Part shown: in pieces, positions 24,601 through 34,424 of the stretch
How positions within the stretch are numbered: position 1 is the stretch's first letter
Layout: every line of letters begins with the position of its first letter
NCBI GenBank assembly: GCA_964036155.1
Contig: OZ038422.1
Span: 57,373,201-57,437,200, forward strand
Reading direction: 5' to 3'
From: Diploscapter coronatus
Taxonomy: Eukaryota; Nematoda; Chromadorea; Rhabditida; Rhabditidae
Length of the DNA stretch: 64,000 nt
The notes under the pieces: generated by a model
Told to the model about the DNA's origin: nothing
What the model saw: the letters and a program-made list of their open reading frames with translations, nothing else
Databases searched by the model: none
Program-made: the position numbers and the translations under genes

Positions 24601-25311
24601 GGACGAGTCACTGGACGAGTCGCTTGACTGGATGGGCTGAGCGATCGGGCGGGTGGTGTGGCGACGCGGTCGTTGTGGAGTGGGTTGAGGGGTGGCGTAC
24701 CGCGATGACGAGCTGCTGCTGCTGCTGCTGCCAGAAGACGGACTGCTGCTGGACGACGAGGAAGAGGAAGAGGATGGAGATGCTGGGGGCGCTGCTTGTG
24801 CTGGGCGGCCGGCTGACGGGTTGTTCGCGTTCCGGATCCTGATTGCACGTGGAGCGGGTGCTGCTGGGGCTGCTGCTGCGGCGGCGGCTTGAGCACGGGC
24901 CGTGGTGAAGGCGTTCGCAGCGGCGGCACAGGCAGGCGTCTTCTTGATGTGCAGGTTGACTTTCTTCAGCTCGTCCTGGAGTCCGCAGTTCCGGCACTGG
25001 AAGCCCACATTGACATCGTGCTGCTGGCGCAGGTGTCGCGACAGGCCTCCGTGGTCGATGTACGAGCGGGGAACGGGGAGGCAGGGCTGGCAGACATGAG
25101 GTGGGTCGAGGGGGACAGGCAGCCAGTGTGTTGATGCGCTGGGGTTTGTCCTGCGTACCGGCATCGACGGGGATGTAGTGATGGGTGCGTGGGTGGATGC
25201 GGAGAAGTCGTGGGGCAGTCGAGCGAGCTGCTGCAAACAATTCGAGTACATCAACACAGGCGACAATTCCCGAAAGAAACGCGAAGCGAGAGACGACGGA
25301 CAAAGTGACAT
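21694..25311 (-). CDS. retrotransposon polyprotein: zinc fingers, RT, restriction-like endonuclease
   Basis: 1205 residues, intact. An N-terminal C2H2-type finger is at about 74-99 (CQPC...HLRQQH) and a second Cys/His motif at about 106-128 (CRNC...H...C). A Ser/Pro/Ala-rich linker includes poly-Ser from a CTG tract. The reverse transcriptase spans about 430-750, with PGPDALRYSHW, KGFISVPGCTEHN, LQGSPLSPILFN and the catalytic YADD at about 669. A CCHC knuckle (CRRC...H...C) is at about 1020-1040. A PD-(D/E)XK-type endonuclease follows at about 1090-1130 (RPDIAIID, VDVVVTF, KLTKYEVL). It would nick U2 DNA and prime reverse transcription there. The start at 25311 is the first ATG of the frame; a later start is possible. 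No protease domain of the NeSL-1 type is seen. GC content is far above the host DNA. Confidence 0.9.
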   Translation of the reverse strand: MSLCPSSLASRFFRELSPVLMYSNCLQQLARLPHDFSASTHAPITTSPSMPVRRTNPSASTHWLPVPLDPPHVCQPCLPVPRSYIDHGGLSRHLRQQHDVNVGFQCRNCGLQDELKKVNLHIKKTPACAAAANAFTTARAQAAAAAAAPAAPAPRAIRIRNANNPSAGRPAQAAPPASPSSSSSSSSSSSPSSGSSSSSSSSSRYATPQPTPQRPRRHTTRPIAQPIQSSDSSSDSSNNTTAPLTPPLAASTPIPLPVPAPAPPPIPSLFARPVHSSQSRMSAAQEEWTGRFNDTTTAAELEAATDELIAAVQESLSSEERRAAAARQRTQRPPAPAPTRQHTQQRTTEERTRIQRLWRTNRKRAFREVTGDSSPGCTIDKADVESHFKQIHAAGSSLNPTPTPTPTPFPDPPPLPTNRNPLQPPFTSDEVWERLRRSSDTAPGPDALRYSHWRRFDPHSHILAAAFNAVHRLSHAPSNWKTSTTVLLHKKGDKADIGNWRPIALASTMGKLYSACLARRLLTWSSAHQRLSPAQKGFISVPGCTEHNFTLQTVIADARRHRRNIAVAWLDLANAFGSLPHAALFDALEWTGLDQTAISRIRELYTGTTTSVRTATGTTAPIPVEAGVLQGSPLSPILFNLAIEPMLRAAQKSSAGYSLHGHSVSVLAYADDVALIASDATDLQNALNDVAATADRTGLRFKPAKCASLHFARGKPKLTTFHVQGGRMPALEKFDAYTHLGVPTGLHLHKSAEDAIARMTAQLKQVDQSGLAEWQKADAVRTFLIPQLVFHLTNATVPKKPLVAFDKELCRCAKRWLHLPQRASTEPLYIPTSHGGLGLVKLQHLADACEVAHVNTLLASQDPVVHSIASQSSREVAEKKVQRAVTDDEMRDYYNGSTEGVFDTNSTDVASVWTRARMATRRLRNLTNVSWACTNGQLSLRIDDQTAAPGTTQHLLRRALWTHELQSLLEKPDQGRVFDASMLHSASNHFMAHGDFTRFCDWRFIHRARLNVLPLNGCRRHGDADRRCRRCGYDTETAAHVLGRCNAHSRAVTLRHNAIVARLLKAAHPSPGSAVYSDQKVPGTPGLLRPDIAIIDDAAKSCVIVDVVVTFDNRKEALLAARTDKLTKYEVLRQHFEKLGYRTTLDAYVVGALGSMDPLNRRAVAALNIRPIYNRLLQKLVVSDVIRWARDIHTEHVSGVRQFHV

Positions 25312-25625
25312 GGGCGAGAGTGGCTGCTCGCCCTGCTAGATCGGGGGCGAAAGGCGAGAGACTATAGAAAGAGAATGAACGGAATAGAGTGAGTCTCTAA
25401 CAATAGATATAAATGGAAATAATTTACTAAAGAGTAGATATATCATATATATCTATATCTATATACGCACGCGCGCGAAAAGGTCGCCGGGGCCCCAGCC
25501 GCTGCAAACAACTCTAGAAAGCCATCGAAATAAGCGACAAAATTCCTGACACAAGAGTGCTTAAGAAAGACGAAAAAGGTGACATGAGAGCGAGCGATTG
25601 TTCGTCCTGTTAGATCGGGAAAAGG
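25210..25625 (-). repeat. two diverged copies of the element's 5' segment
   Basis: CTGCTGCAAACAATTCGAG...GGTGACATG/GTGACATGGGCGAGAG...CTGCTAGATCGGG at 25225-25345 has a counterpart at 25500-25613 (CGCTGCAAACAACTCTAGAAAG...GTGACATGAGAGCGAG...CTGTTAGATCGGG), about 270 bp apart. Between them lie the GACTATAGAAAGAG block also found at the window's left edge and a (TA)n-(CG)n repeat. It may be a repeated leader or a second, 5' fragment insertion. Confidence 0.55.
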
Positions 25626-26424
25626 GGGATGAGCAGTTTCATGGGGTTGGCTACAGAGAACTTAGAAATCAAGAGTGAATTAGCGAAATTGGAAAGATAG
25701 ACAAGGCCCGAGAAACGTAAGAAAAGAGAAATCCTAAAAAATAAGTGAGAAAGAGCCGCTAGTTAGTGGGCGACAACTAGTCGAGAGACATGCAACACTC
25801 GCGCACTTCAGCCATTTTGCTTCTGGGAAAAAGACTGCCGGGATGGAGGCAACAATTTGACGGCACTTTTTTGCTATTAGAATTGGATTTTTTCCTATTT
25901 CTGCAAGACAATCACCTACTTTTATGTTTTAATTATCCGAGTTCTGAATGATATTCATTGACGCAGATGACACATCAGTGATGACTTGGAACACAATCAC
26001 ATTGACCACGTGGAGAGAGATATTCTGCCATATTTTGATCATAATTTAGGACGTAGACATTCAGCATTCAAATTACTCTTATTTTATACTATTCCTTAAC
26101 TGACAATGGGCAATTGGACTCTTTCAATACTTGTATAAATATTAGGAATTTAATCAATTAATACCTCAATCATCGTGTGTGTGTCAATAAACTCAATCTC
26201 TAAAAAGGATTAAGACTATTGTAAAATATTGGAGTTGATTACAGAGTTTTTCAAATAAAATATTTATTTCAGTTGCAATTACTTTTCATCACTTTTGGAT
26301 GTCTTCGAAAGTTATCTGTATCGTATCATGTTATCTAAATAGAATGCACGAAATTTAATAAAGATACTTTTTATTAAAATCATATGAAAATTAAGAACAC
26401 TTAAATGTCTTGAAATTGAAGATT
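25626..26424. repeat. spacer with a third copy of the 13.4-kb repeat block
   Basis: 25795-26330 matches 13411-13960 and 31408-31950 (CACTCGCGCACTTC...CATTTTGCTTCTGGG onward) but without the flanking parts of the 7-kb duplication. No gene. Confidence 0.6.
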
Positions 26425-27665
26425 TCAGATATTCAATTTCCCAACTTCCCGCCATTCATTCGTTTGTGGATTGTATTCCTCGATTGAATTTTGAAATCTA
26501 AGTTAACAAATATTTCGTATAGAGATATGCAAAATCTCAGCTCACCCTCCGATTGCATACAATTTCCCGTTAACGACAATGAGCGAATGAAAATATCTTG
26601 CATAATTCATATCAACGATTCGAGAAATTCGACTGTCAACTGGAGCTGAGGGGTCGAAACACAGACAGGATTTGAATGTATTAGCATAACTAAATATATA
26701 ATGATGCATTATTTATCATACAAAATTAACGACTATTTTCCTCCAGTTATGTAAATCTTTCCATTTAATGATGCAACTCTGAAACTATATCGTTCTTCTG
26801 GAAGCTCTCCAATTTCAATCCATTCCCGCTTATCGTCTGATAATCGATATATCTTTCTACTTTCACGACCATCAATAACTGAATATCCATAATTACAATA
26901 GTGAATATGCTATAATGGGACCGTATAACATTTCATCGCATGTTATTGTTTCACCAAATATAATTGGAAGAGGAAATGTAGGTCCTCTTTGCCATTTTCC
27001 ATCTATTAAAACCTGAATTAATTATTTCATGGACTTTCATTCGATCTTCTTACATCAACTCGATTCGTCTCTTCTTCTGTTTCAGGATCCCGTCCACCCA
27101 AATAATACAATTTATCTTTGAAATAAGCCACAGATGCCCATTTACGCCATTCAGGAGGATCTGGTTCTGCAAAGAATGAAATCGAATTAAACCAATCTAT
27201 TGACTTTTGTTATGCTACCTTTGTTGATTCGTCGAGTATTAAGATCGAAAATTTCAAATGATTTGTCGTTAAAAGGTCTAATTGCAAAAATCTAAAGTTT
27301 ACAAAACTGGCAATGGCAAATAAAATAATCTACCTTATCTTTTGTGTTTGCTACTTCATATGATTCTAAATAATTAGTAAATTTTTCAATCTGCTCAACA
27401 GAATTAGTATGCGAATCAAACAGACAAATTCTTCCTTCCCAAACATCGCCCTTTTGATAATACACTAAATACTAAAATTAATTTTCCCTCATACAGGAAA
27501 TATTTTCCTACGATAGAATAAAATTCTCCTTTCGAGCACTATAGGCAGATATTTCCTGATTATTTTCATCATTCGCTTGTTAGTCCAGGCCAATTGTCCC
27601 AGGTCTTTGGATTCGGGATATTCGCAGATCAACAATATAATTTCGACTGGTAAATTGGCTAGCAT
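26425..27665 (-). CDS. F-box and kelch-repeat protein (copy 5)
   Basis: Single-body family member. The F-box exon starts at 27665 (MLANLPVEIILLICEYPES...). All short introns show GT/AG, including CTTTAG before exon 3. Kelch signatures KDKLYYLGGRD, KIYRLSDDKREW, SLNGKIYITGG and KLYAIGG precede the end WREVGKLNI and a stop at 26425. A TTTAG acceptor sits 14 nt upstream of the ATG. About 315 residues. I see no stop or frameshift. Predicted SCF-type adaptor with unknown target. Confidence 0.72.
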
Positions 27666-27679
27666 CTTTGTTAAGAGAC

Positions 27680-28791
27680 CTAAACAATAAAAATGGCAAT
27701 AGTAAGAGTATTGATTGAATGAGAAAGTCTGGAATTAGTGAGTTGGAAATTGGTCATTTAAGAATCTTAAAACTGGAAGATGGATGTTGAAATATGTAAC
27801 AGATCTGGTTGGAGATAGATGTAGGGGTTGTTAGACAATGATTCGCAGTAGTGTGTTGCTAGTTGTCTCTCAAACTCGGATAGTTGAACCTTTAGTAATA
27901 ACAAGAAAAATACAAAATATACAGAAATTTAGAGTTAAAATATTAGTAGAGGTAGTTGAAGTTCTACTATTAATTATATGGGTTGTCTCCTTCAAATAAG
28001 ACTGTAAGCTAAAATTTACGTTTATTTAAATTTAAATGTTTTTGCATTGATATTCAAAATTAGAAAGAACGGGAATTGTAGTGGAAGAACGATGAAATAA
28101 ATTTAACCAACACTGAAAGGTATTGAACTGAAATTAAGTAGATTGGTATCATAAAAATGACGAAGAAATGTCCCATCATCAATAAAATAGTGAAAAGGGA
28201 GAGTGACTGAGAAGAAAATATATAGGTTATTTCAGTGGAACATAGAGAGAATAAGAAAAATACACTAATATTGATACTGCCGACTAGCAATATGTGTTTG
28301 AATACGTTCAATGACTGTTCACAAATTGATGAGCTATTTCTGGTATATATTTTGAGGGAAAATTACTTTAAGATTCCATTAATGGACTGAAATTGCTATA
28401 AATGTTAGGATTGGTTACAGAATTTTTGAAATAAAATATTTTTGAGTTATAATTTTTCAGTGTTTCATTGGGTGTCTTCGAGAGTTTCCTGTATAATGTG
28501 CATTGAAATAAAATTATTACTTTACGATTTTTATTGAAAAAAATAATTTTAGATGAAATTAGTGATAATCATATCGACCAGCTTTATTTTATTGCTGACG
28601 ACTGACAAATACTCCAAACGTGGAAGTCGTTCAAGTTTACAACTAATACCCAATACAAAATTTTCTACAACTTGAATATAAATAGCAAGTAGGAATGGGA
28701 TATCGGACTAAAGGCTCCCTTCTCTTCAGAGGGAGGAATCTTATCACTGTACTGTAGTCGCGTATATAAATTTGGCTACTCGAATATGCAT
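27680..28791. repeat. array spacer
   Basis: Has the SL1-like 22-mer at 27869-27890, the family spacer block (shared with 12270-12530 and 16600-16860), and at 28620-28791 a segment duplicated at 48620-48790 (AAGTCGTTCAAGTTTACAAC...GGCTCCCTTCTCTTCAGAGG). No gene recognised. Confidence 0.55.
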
Positions 28792-30121
28792 TCAGCTGAG
28801 AAGGCAGCTATCTTTGCTAGCACGATTAGTGCGCGTTTTCTTCCCAGCACTTTTTCCAGTCGCAGGCAAGTTTCTCAATTTACCAACTTCTCGCCATTTT
28901 TTCGTTTGTGGATCGTATTCTTCTATTTTACTGCATAAAGGCCATCCATCATTCGACCGTGTTGTCCTAAATTCATATCAATTACTAGAATTTTGAAAAT
29001 ACTAACTCACCCTCCGATTGAATACAACTTCCCGTTAGTGACAATGAGCGAATGACCCGCTCTTGCATAATTCATATTAGCGATTCGAGAAAGTCGACTG
29101 CCAACTGGAGCTGAGGGGTCGAAACACAGACAGGATTTTAATATTTCATTACTAAATATATAATGATAGTTATTTATCATACAAAACTAACGACTTCAAC
29201 CCTCCAGTTATGTAAATTCTTCCATTTAACGATGCAACTGCAAAAAAACTTCGACCATCCCCAATTTCCCCCACTTCAATCCATTCCCGTTCATCGCGTG
29301 ATAATTGATATATCTGATTACTATCTTCTCCATTAATAACTGAATATCCACAATTACAATAATGAATATGCTATAATGTGACCGTATAAAATTCCATCGC
29401 GTGTTATTGTTTGAGCATAACGGGTTGAAAGAGGAAAATCAGGTCCTGTTTTCCATTTTCCGTCTATTAAAACCTGAATAAATTATTTAATGGACTTTCA
29501 CTCGATTTTCTTACATCAACGCGCTTCGTATCTTTCCATACCCATGCTTTAGAATCCTTTCCACCCAAATAATACAGCTTATCATTGTAATGAGCGACAG
29601 ATGCATATTTACGCCATTTAGGAGGATCTGGTCCTGTAAATTCTTTGAATCGATAATTCACGGATTTATTGATAAGACCTCTTGAAAGTTGTTGAGTATT
29701 CAGGTTGAAAATTTCGAATAATTTTTCTCTACTGTTCAATGCAAAAATCTAAAATTTACAAAATTGGCAATGTCAAATAAAATAGTCTACTTTATCTTTT
29801 GTGGTTGCTACTTCATATGATTGTAAATAGTTAGTAAATTTCGTAATTTGTTCAACAGAACTAGTATGCGAATCAAACAGACAAATTCTTCCTTCGTTAA
29901 CACCGTTGTTTATATAATGCACTAAATATTAGAATTAATTTTCGCTCATACAAGAATATTTTCCTACGATAGAATAAAGTTTTCCTCTCGAGGGCTGTCG
30001 GAAGATATTTCTTGATTATTTTCATCATCCGTTTATTAGTCCAAGCCAATTGTCTCAGCTCTTTGGATTTAGGGTATTCGCAGATCAACAATATAATTTC
30101 GACCGGTAAATTGGCTAGCAT
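28792..30121 (-). CDS. F-box and kelch-repeat protein with appended C-terminal tail (copy 6)
   Basis: F-box exon from 30121 (MLANLPVEIILLICEYPKS...). Kelch repeats include NDKLYYLGGKD, QIYQLSRDEREW and SLNGRIYITGG. After the usual terminal WREVGKL the frame does not stop; it reads through about 25 extra residues (RNLPATGKSAGKK...) to a stop at 28792. This tail is encoded by a non-family repeat, so the 3' end is chimeric. The last coding exon also differs from other copies, with CSKIEEYDPQTKKW-type sequence. Copy 8 shares the same tail. Confidence 0.65.
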
Positions 30122-30124
30122 CTT

Positions 30125-32012
30125 TGTTAAGAGACCTAAACAATCACCATAGTATTTATTGAATGAGAAGGTCTGTAATTAATGAGTTTGAAATTGGTCA
30201 TTGAAGAAAGTAGAATGAAACTACTAAACTAAAAATCGATTTTTAAAACTTGAAGGTGCATGTCGAAATATGTAACAACTCTGGTCTAGAGATAGATGTA
30301 GGGGTTGTCAAACAATGATTAACAGTAGTGTGTTGGTAGTTGCTTCTCAAACTTGGGTAGTTGAACCTTTTAATAATAAAAAGAAAACTACAAAATATAC
30401 AGAAATTTAAAGTTAAGATGTTAGTAGAGGTAATTGAAGTTCTAGTGTTAATTATATAGATTGTCTCCTTCAAATATGAGGTTGTAAGTTAAAATTTACG
30501 TTTATTTAAACATTTTTCATTGATATTCAGAATTAGTAAGAACGGGAATTATAGTGGAAGAACGACAAAATAAATTTAACCAACACTGAAAGGTATTGAA
30601 CTAAACTTAAATAGGTCGATGCCATGAAAATGATAGAGAGAAAATGTCTCATCAATCAGGTAACAAAAAAGAGGTTAACTGAGAAGAAAATACATCGACT
30701 ATTTCAATGAAACAGACTCCGCAGCGTTGTCCAACAAAACAATTTAGCTGTGGCGTTGTCCAGCAAAGTCTGAACACACCATGAACGAGTCATATGCTAA
30801 CTTTGATACCGAAGATAGTTGATAAAGATCATTTCTGATAGCTAGACCGCTCTACAAGTAGAAGACGCTATGCAATGAGCTATATAATAATGACTATGTT
30901 TGCTTTTTCCTCACATCAGTCACTATCTTACTGTCATATTTCATCATACTATTCCTTCAAAAAAGTAAGCGGGGTGACAAGAGAAATAAGCTGTCTTTAC
31001 AATTTTTACAATTTACAAGTGACACTATTTTCTATTCTAAAAATTAGAGTTTAAGATGCTTTTTTGGGGTAGTTCTAAATTTGAGTAGAGAATTTTTTGT
31101 CCCAAATTATCTACAAATAAAATACATAGTTTGAGATATGCGCTACCCTAATCCTATCCAAACCCTTACCCTATGTGGAAATATGAAATCTTGAAAACTT
31201 CTGAACTTATACCCAATTGATTGCATTTTCAAAAATAATCACTACATTTTTACACGGATATGTGGCGAAAAATACAAATAGCCTTCAATTCAGTAGGATC
31301 GCTAAATTATTGATGTTTACCACAATATTAGAAGCGATTGTATGAAAATTTTACATTTCCATACTTTATATATTAATTTTATCTCTTTGTTGGACAACTC
31401 ACGCCCTCCACACTCGCGCACTTCGACCATTTTGCTTCTGGGAGAGAGACTGCCGGGATGGAGGCAACAATTTGACGGCACTTTTTTGCCATTAGAATTG
31501 GATTTTTTCCTATTTCTGCAAGACAATCACCTACTTTTTAATTATCCGAGTTCTGAATGATATTCAATGACGCAGATGAAACATCAGTGATGACTTGAAG
31601 CACAATCACATTGACACATGGAGAGAGATATTCTTTCATACTTTGATCACAATTTGGAACGTCGACATTCATCATTCAAATTATTCTTATTTTATACTAT
31701 TCCTTCACTGACAATAGGCAATTGGACTCTTTCAATATACTTGTATAAATATTAGGAATTTATTTAGTTAATACTCCAATAATCTTGTGTGTGTTAATAA
31801 ACTCAATCTCTAAAATGGATAGGATTATTGTGAAATAAATATTGGAGTTTGTTGAAGAATTTTCGAAATACAATATTTCAGTTACAACTACTTTTCATCA
31901 CTTTTGGATGTCTTCGGGAGTTGTCTGTATCGTGTGCATTAAAATCAAATTATTATTTCACATTTATTGAATCAAATTTCAACATAAAATCGGAGATTAG
32001 TATAATCAAGCT
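30125..32012. repeat. spacer with the left part of the right-hand duplication copy
   Basis: Contains the SL1-like sequence at 30346-30367 and, from about 30570, the right-hand copy of the 7-kb duplication, including the GCGTTGTCCAACAAAAC block at 30724 and the CACTCGCGCACTTC block at 31408. No supported gene. Confidence 0.55.
30346..30367 (-). other. SL1-like sequence
   Basis: On the minus strand GGTTCAACTA then CCCAAGTTTGAG: 20 of 22 positions as in nematode SL1, without an indel. It is followed by AAGC rather than GT, so it is not a functional leader donor as it stands. Confidence 0.4.
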
Positions 32013-34421
32013 TTATTCTGTGTTAATTTCTTCGACTATTCTCCATTTATCTGTTTGTGGATCGTATTCCTCGATTGAATTAAAAAAATTTCTATCTTGT
32101 TTTTGAAGTCTAAGTTAACAAATGTTTCGTATGAAGATATGCAAAATCTCAGCTCACCCTCCGATTGCATACAATTTCCCGTTAGCGACAACAAGCGAAT
32201 GCTCCTGTCTTGCATAATTCATATCAGCCATTCGAGAAACTCGCCTGTCAACTGGAGCTGAGGGGTCGAAACACAAACAGGATTTGAATACATTAGGATA
32301 ACTAAATATATGATGATATATTATTTATCATACAAAATCAACGACTTCAATCCTCCAGTTATGTAAATTCTTCCATTTAGTGATGCAACTACGAAAGAAG
32401 CTCGTTCTTCTGGAATCTTTCCTACTTCAATCCATTTCCGCTCATCGTCTGATAATCGATATATCTTTCTACTTCCCCAACCATCAATAACTGAATATCC
32501 ATAATTGCAATAATGAATATGCTATAATGTGACCGTATAAAATTCCATGGCATGTTATTGTTTGAGCCCATTTAACTGGAAAAGGAAAAGCAGGTCCTCT
32601 TTTCCATTTTCCATCTATTAAAACCTGAATTAATTATTATTTTATGGATTTTCATCCGACCTTCTTACATCAACTCGTTTCGCATCTTTCCATATCCATG
32701 CTTTAGGATCCCGTCCACCCAAATAATACAGTTTGTCTTTGAAATAAGCGACAGATGCATATTTACGCCATTTAGGGGGATTTGGTCCTGTAAACTCTTT
32801 GAATCGATCATTCGCGGATTTGTTGATAAGACCTCTTGCAATTTGTTGAGTATCTAAGTCATATGTTTCAAATGATTCATATTCAATTCCAAAAATCTGA
32901 AATCTAAGAAATTATTCAAAATAACGAGCATAAGAATTCACTTTATCCTTTATAGTTGCTACTTGATATGGCTCATAATGATTGTGAAATTTTGCAATCT
33001 CTTCGACTGAGCAGGTGTATGAATTGAATAAGCATATTCTTCTTTCATATTGTTTATTATTATTTCGATAGCAACCTAAATTATTATTAATTGTTTCAAA
33101 GTCTCTTACTTAGTTTTCAAAATATTCTTTACGATAAAATAAAATTTTATGCGGATTAATTTTTCCGACTTCTCTCCATTTATTCGTTTGTGGATCGTAT
33201 TCCTCGATTGAATTATAAAAAATTGTTTCATAATAATTAGAGTTTCGAAATCTAAGTTACAAATATTTCGTATAAAATATGCAAAATCTCAGCTCACCCT
33301 CCGATTGCATACAATTTCCCGTTAGAGACAATGGGCGAATGATACGATCGTCCATAATTCATATCTGCGATTTTAGAAATTCGACTGTCAACTGGAGCTG
33401 AGGGATTAAAACACAGGCAGGATTTGAATACATTATCATAATGACTAAATATATAATGATACATTATTTATCATACAAAATTAACGACCTCTCTCCTCCA
33501 GTTATGTAAATTTTTCCATTTAGCGATGCAACTACGAAAGAAACTCGTTCTTCTGGAATCTCTCCTACTTCAATCCATTCCCGTTCATCGTCTGACAATC
33601 GATATATCTTTATACTAAACCACCTTCCATCAATAACTGAATATCCATAATTGCAATAATGAATATGCTATAATGTGACCGTATAAACTTTCATCGCATG
33701 TTATTGTTTGAACAGAGTAAATTGGAAGAGGAAATCTAGGTCCTGCTTCCCATTTTCCATCTATTAAAACCTGAATAAATTATTCCATGGGTTTCGATTC
33801 GGTCTTCTTACATCAACTCGATTCGTATTTTCCCATGTTTCAGGATCCCGTCCACCCAAATAATATAAGTTGTCTTTGAAATAAGCCACAGATGCATATT
33901 CACGCCATTCAGGAGGATCTGGTCCTGCAAATAATGCAATAGATTAAACCACAACCTATTGGCTTTTGTAATTTTACCTCTAGTGATTTGTCGAGTATTC
34001 AGGCCAAAGATTTCAAACTGTTTTCCAAAAGAGTCAATTGCGAAAATCTAAAGTTTACAAAATTGGCAATGGCAAATAAAATAACCAACCTTATCTTTTG
34101 TGGTTGCTACTTCATATGATCGTAAATAATTAGTAAATTTCACAATCTGCTCAACAGAAATATTATGCGAATCAAACAGACAAATTCTTCTTTCGAGAAC
34201 ACCGTCGTTTCCATAAAGTACTAAATACTAAAGTTAATTATCCCCCATACAAGAAATATTTTCCTACGATAGAATAAAATTTCCCTCTCGAGCGCCATCG
34301 GCAGATGTTTCTTGATTATTCCCATCATTCTCTTGTTGGTCCAGGCCAATTGTCCCAGATCTTTTAATTCGGGATATTCGCAGATCAACAATATAAGTTC
34401 GACTGGTAAATTGGCTAGCAT
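32013..34421 (-). CDS. F-box protein with two kelch bodies (fusion, copy 7)
   Basis: Paralogue of 14021-16406. The F-box exon starts at 34421 (MLANLPVELILLICEYPEL...). The first kelch body runs to the fusion point near 33150 (KINPHKILFY then a donor GTAAAGAATATTTTG). The second body ends at 32013 with WRIVEEINTE. Both bodies show the KDKLYYLGG, KIYRLSDDER and SLNGRIYITGG-type repeats. No stop breaks the reconstructed splicing. About 620-640 residues. Conservation of the fusion in both duplicates argues that it predates the duplication and is tolerated or useful. Confidence 0.7.
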
Positions 34422-34424
34422 CTT

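Larger units (their letters stand above)
19631..25625 (-). mobile_element. U2-inserted, RLE-type non-LTR retrotransposon (Utopia-like)
   Basis: The element reads right to left: possible 5' leader (about 25210-25625, internally repeated), one ORF (25311-21694), a long 3' region with five repeated units, and a 3' terminus abutting U2 nucleotide 38. There is no poly(A) tail. R2/NeSL-group elements with a single ORF and C-terminal restriction-like endonuclease insert at fixed sites. The NeSL-related Utopia lineage is known to target U2 snRNA genes. Placement as Utopia is inference from target and domain order; RT phylogeny was not possible here. The 5' boundary is uncertain and no U2 5' half is found beyond it. 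Confidence 0.8.

Noticed and set aside
25700..25725. AAGGCCCGAGAAACG, similar to the U2 5' end (complement)
   Set aside because: Only about a dozen bases match and flanking bases do not align with U2; too weak to call the missing upstream half of U2.
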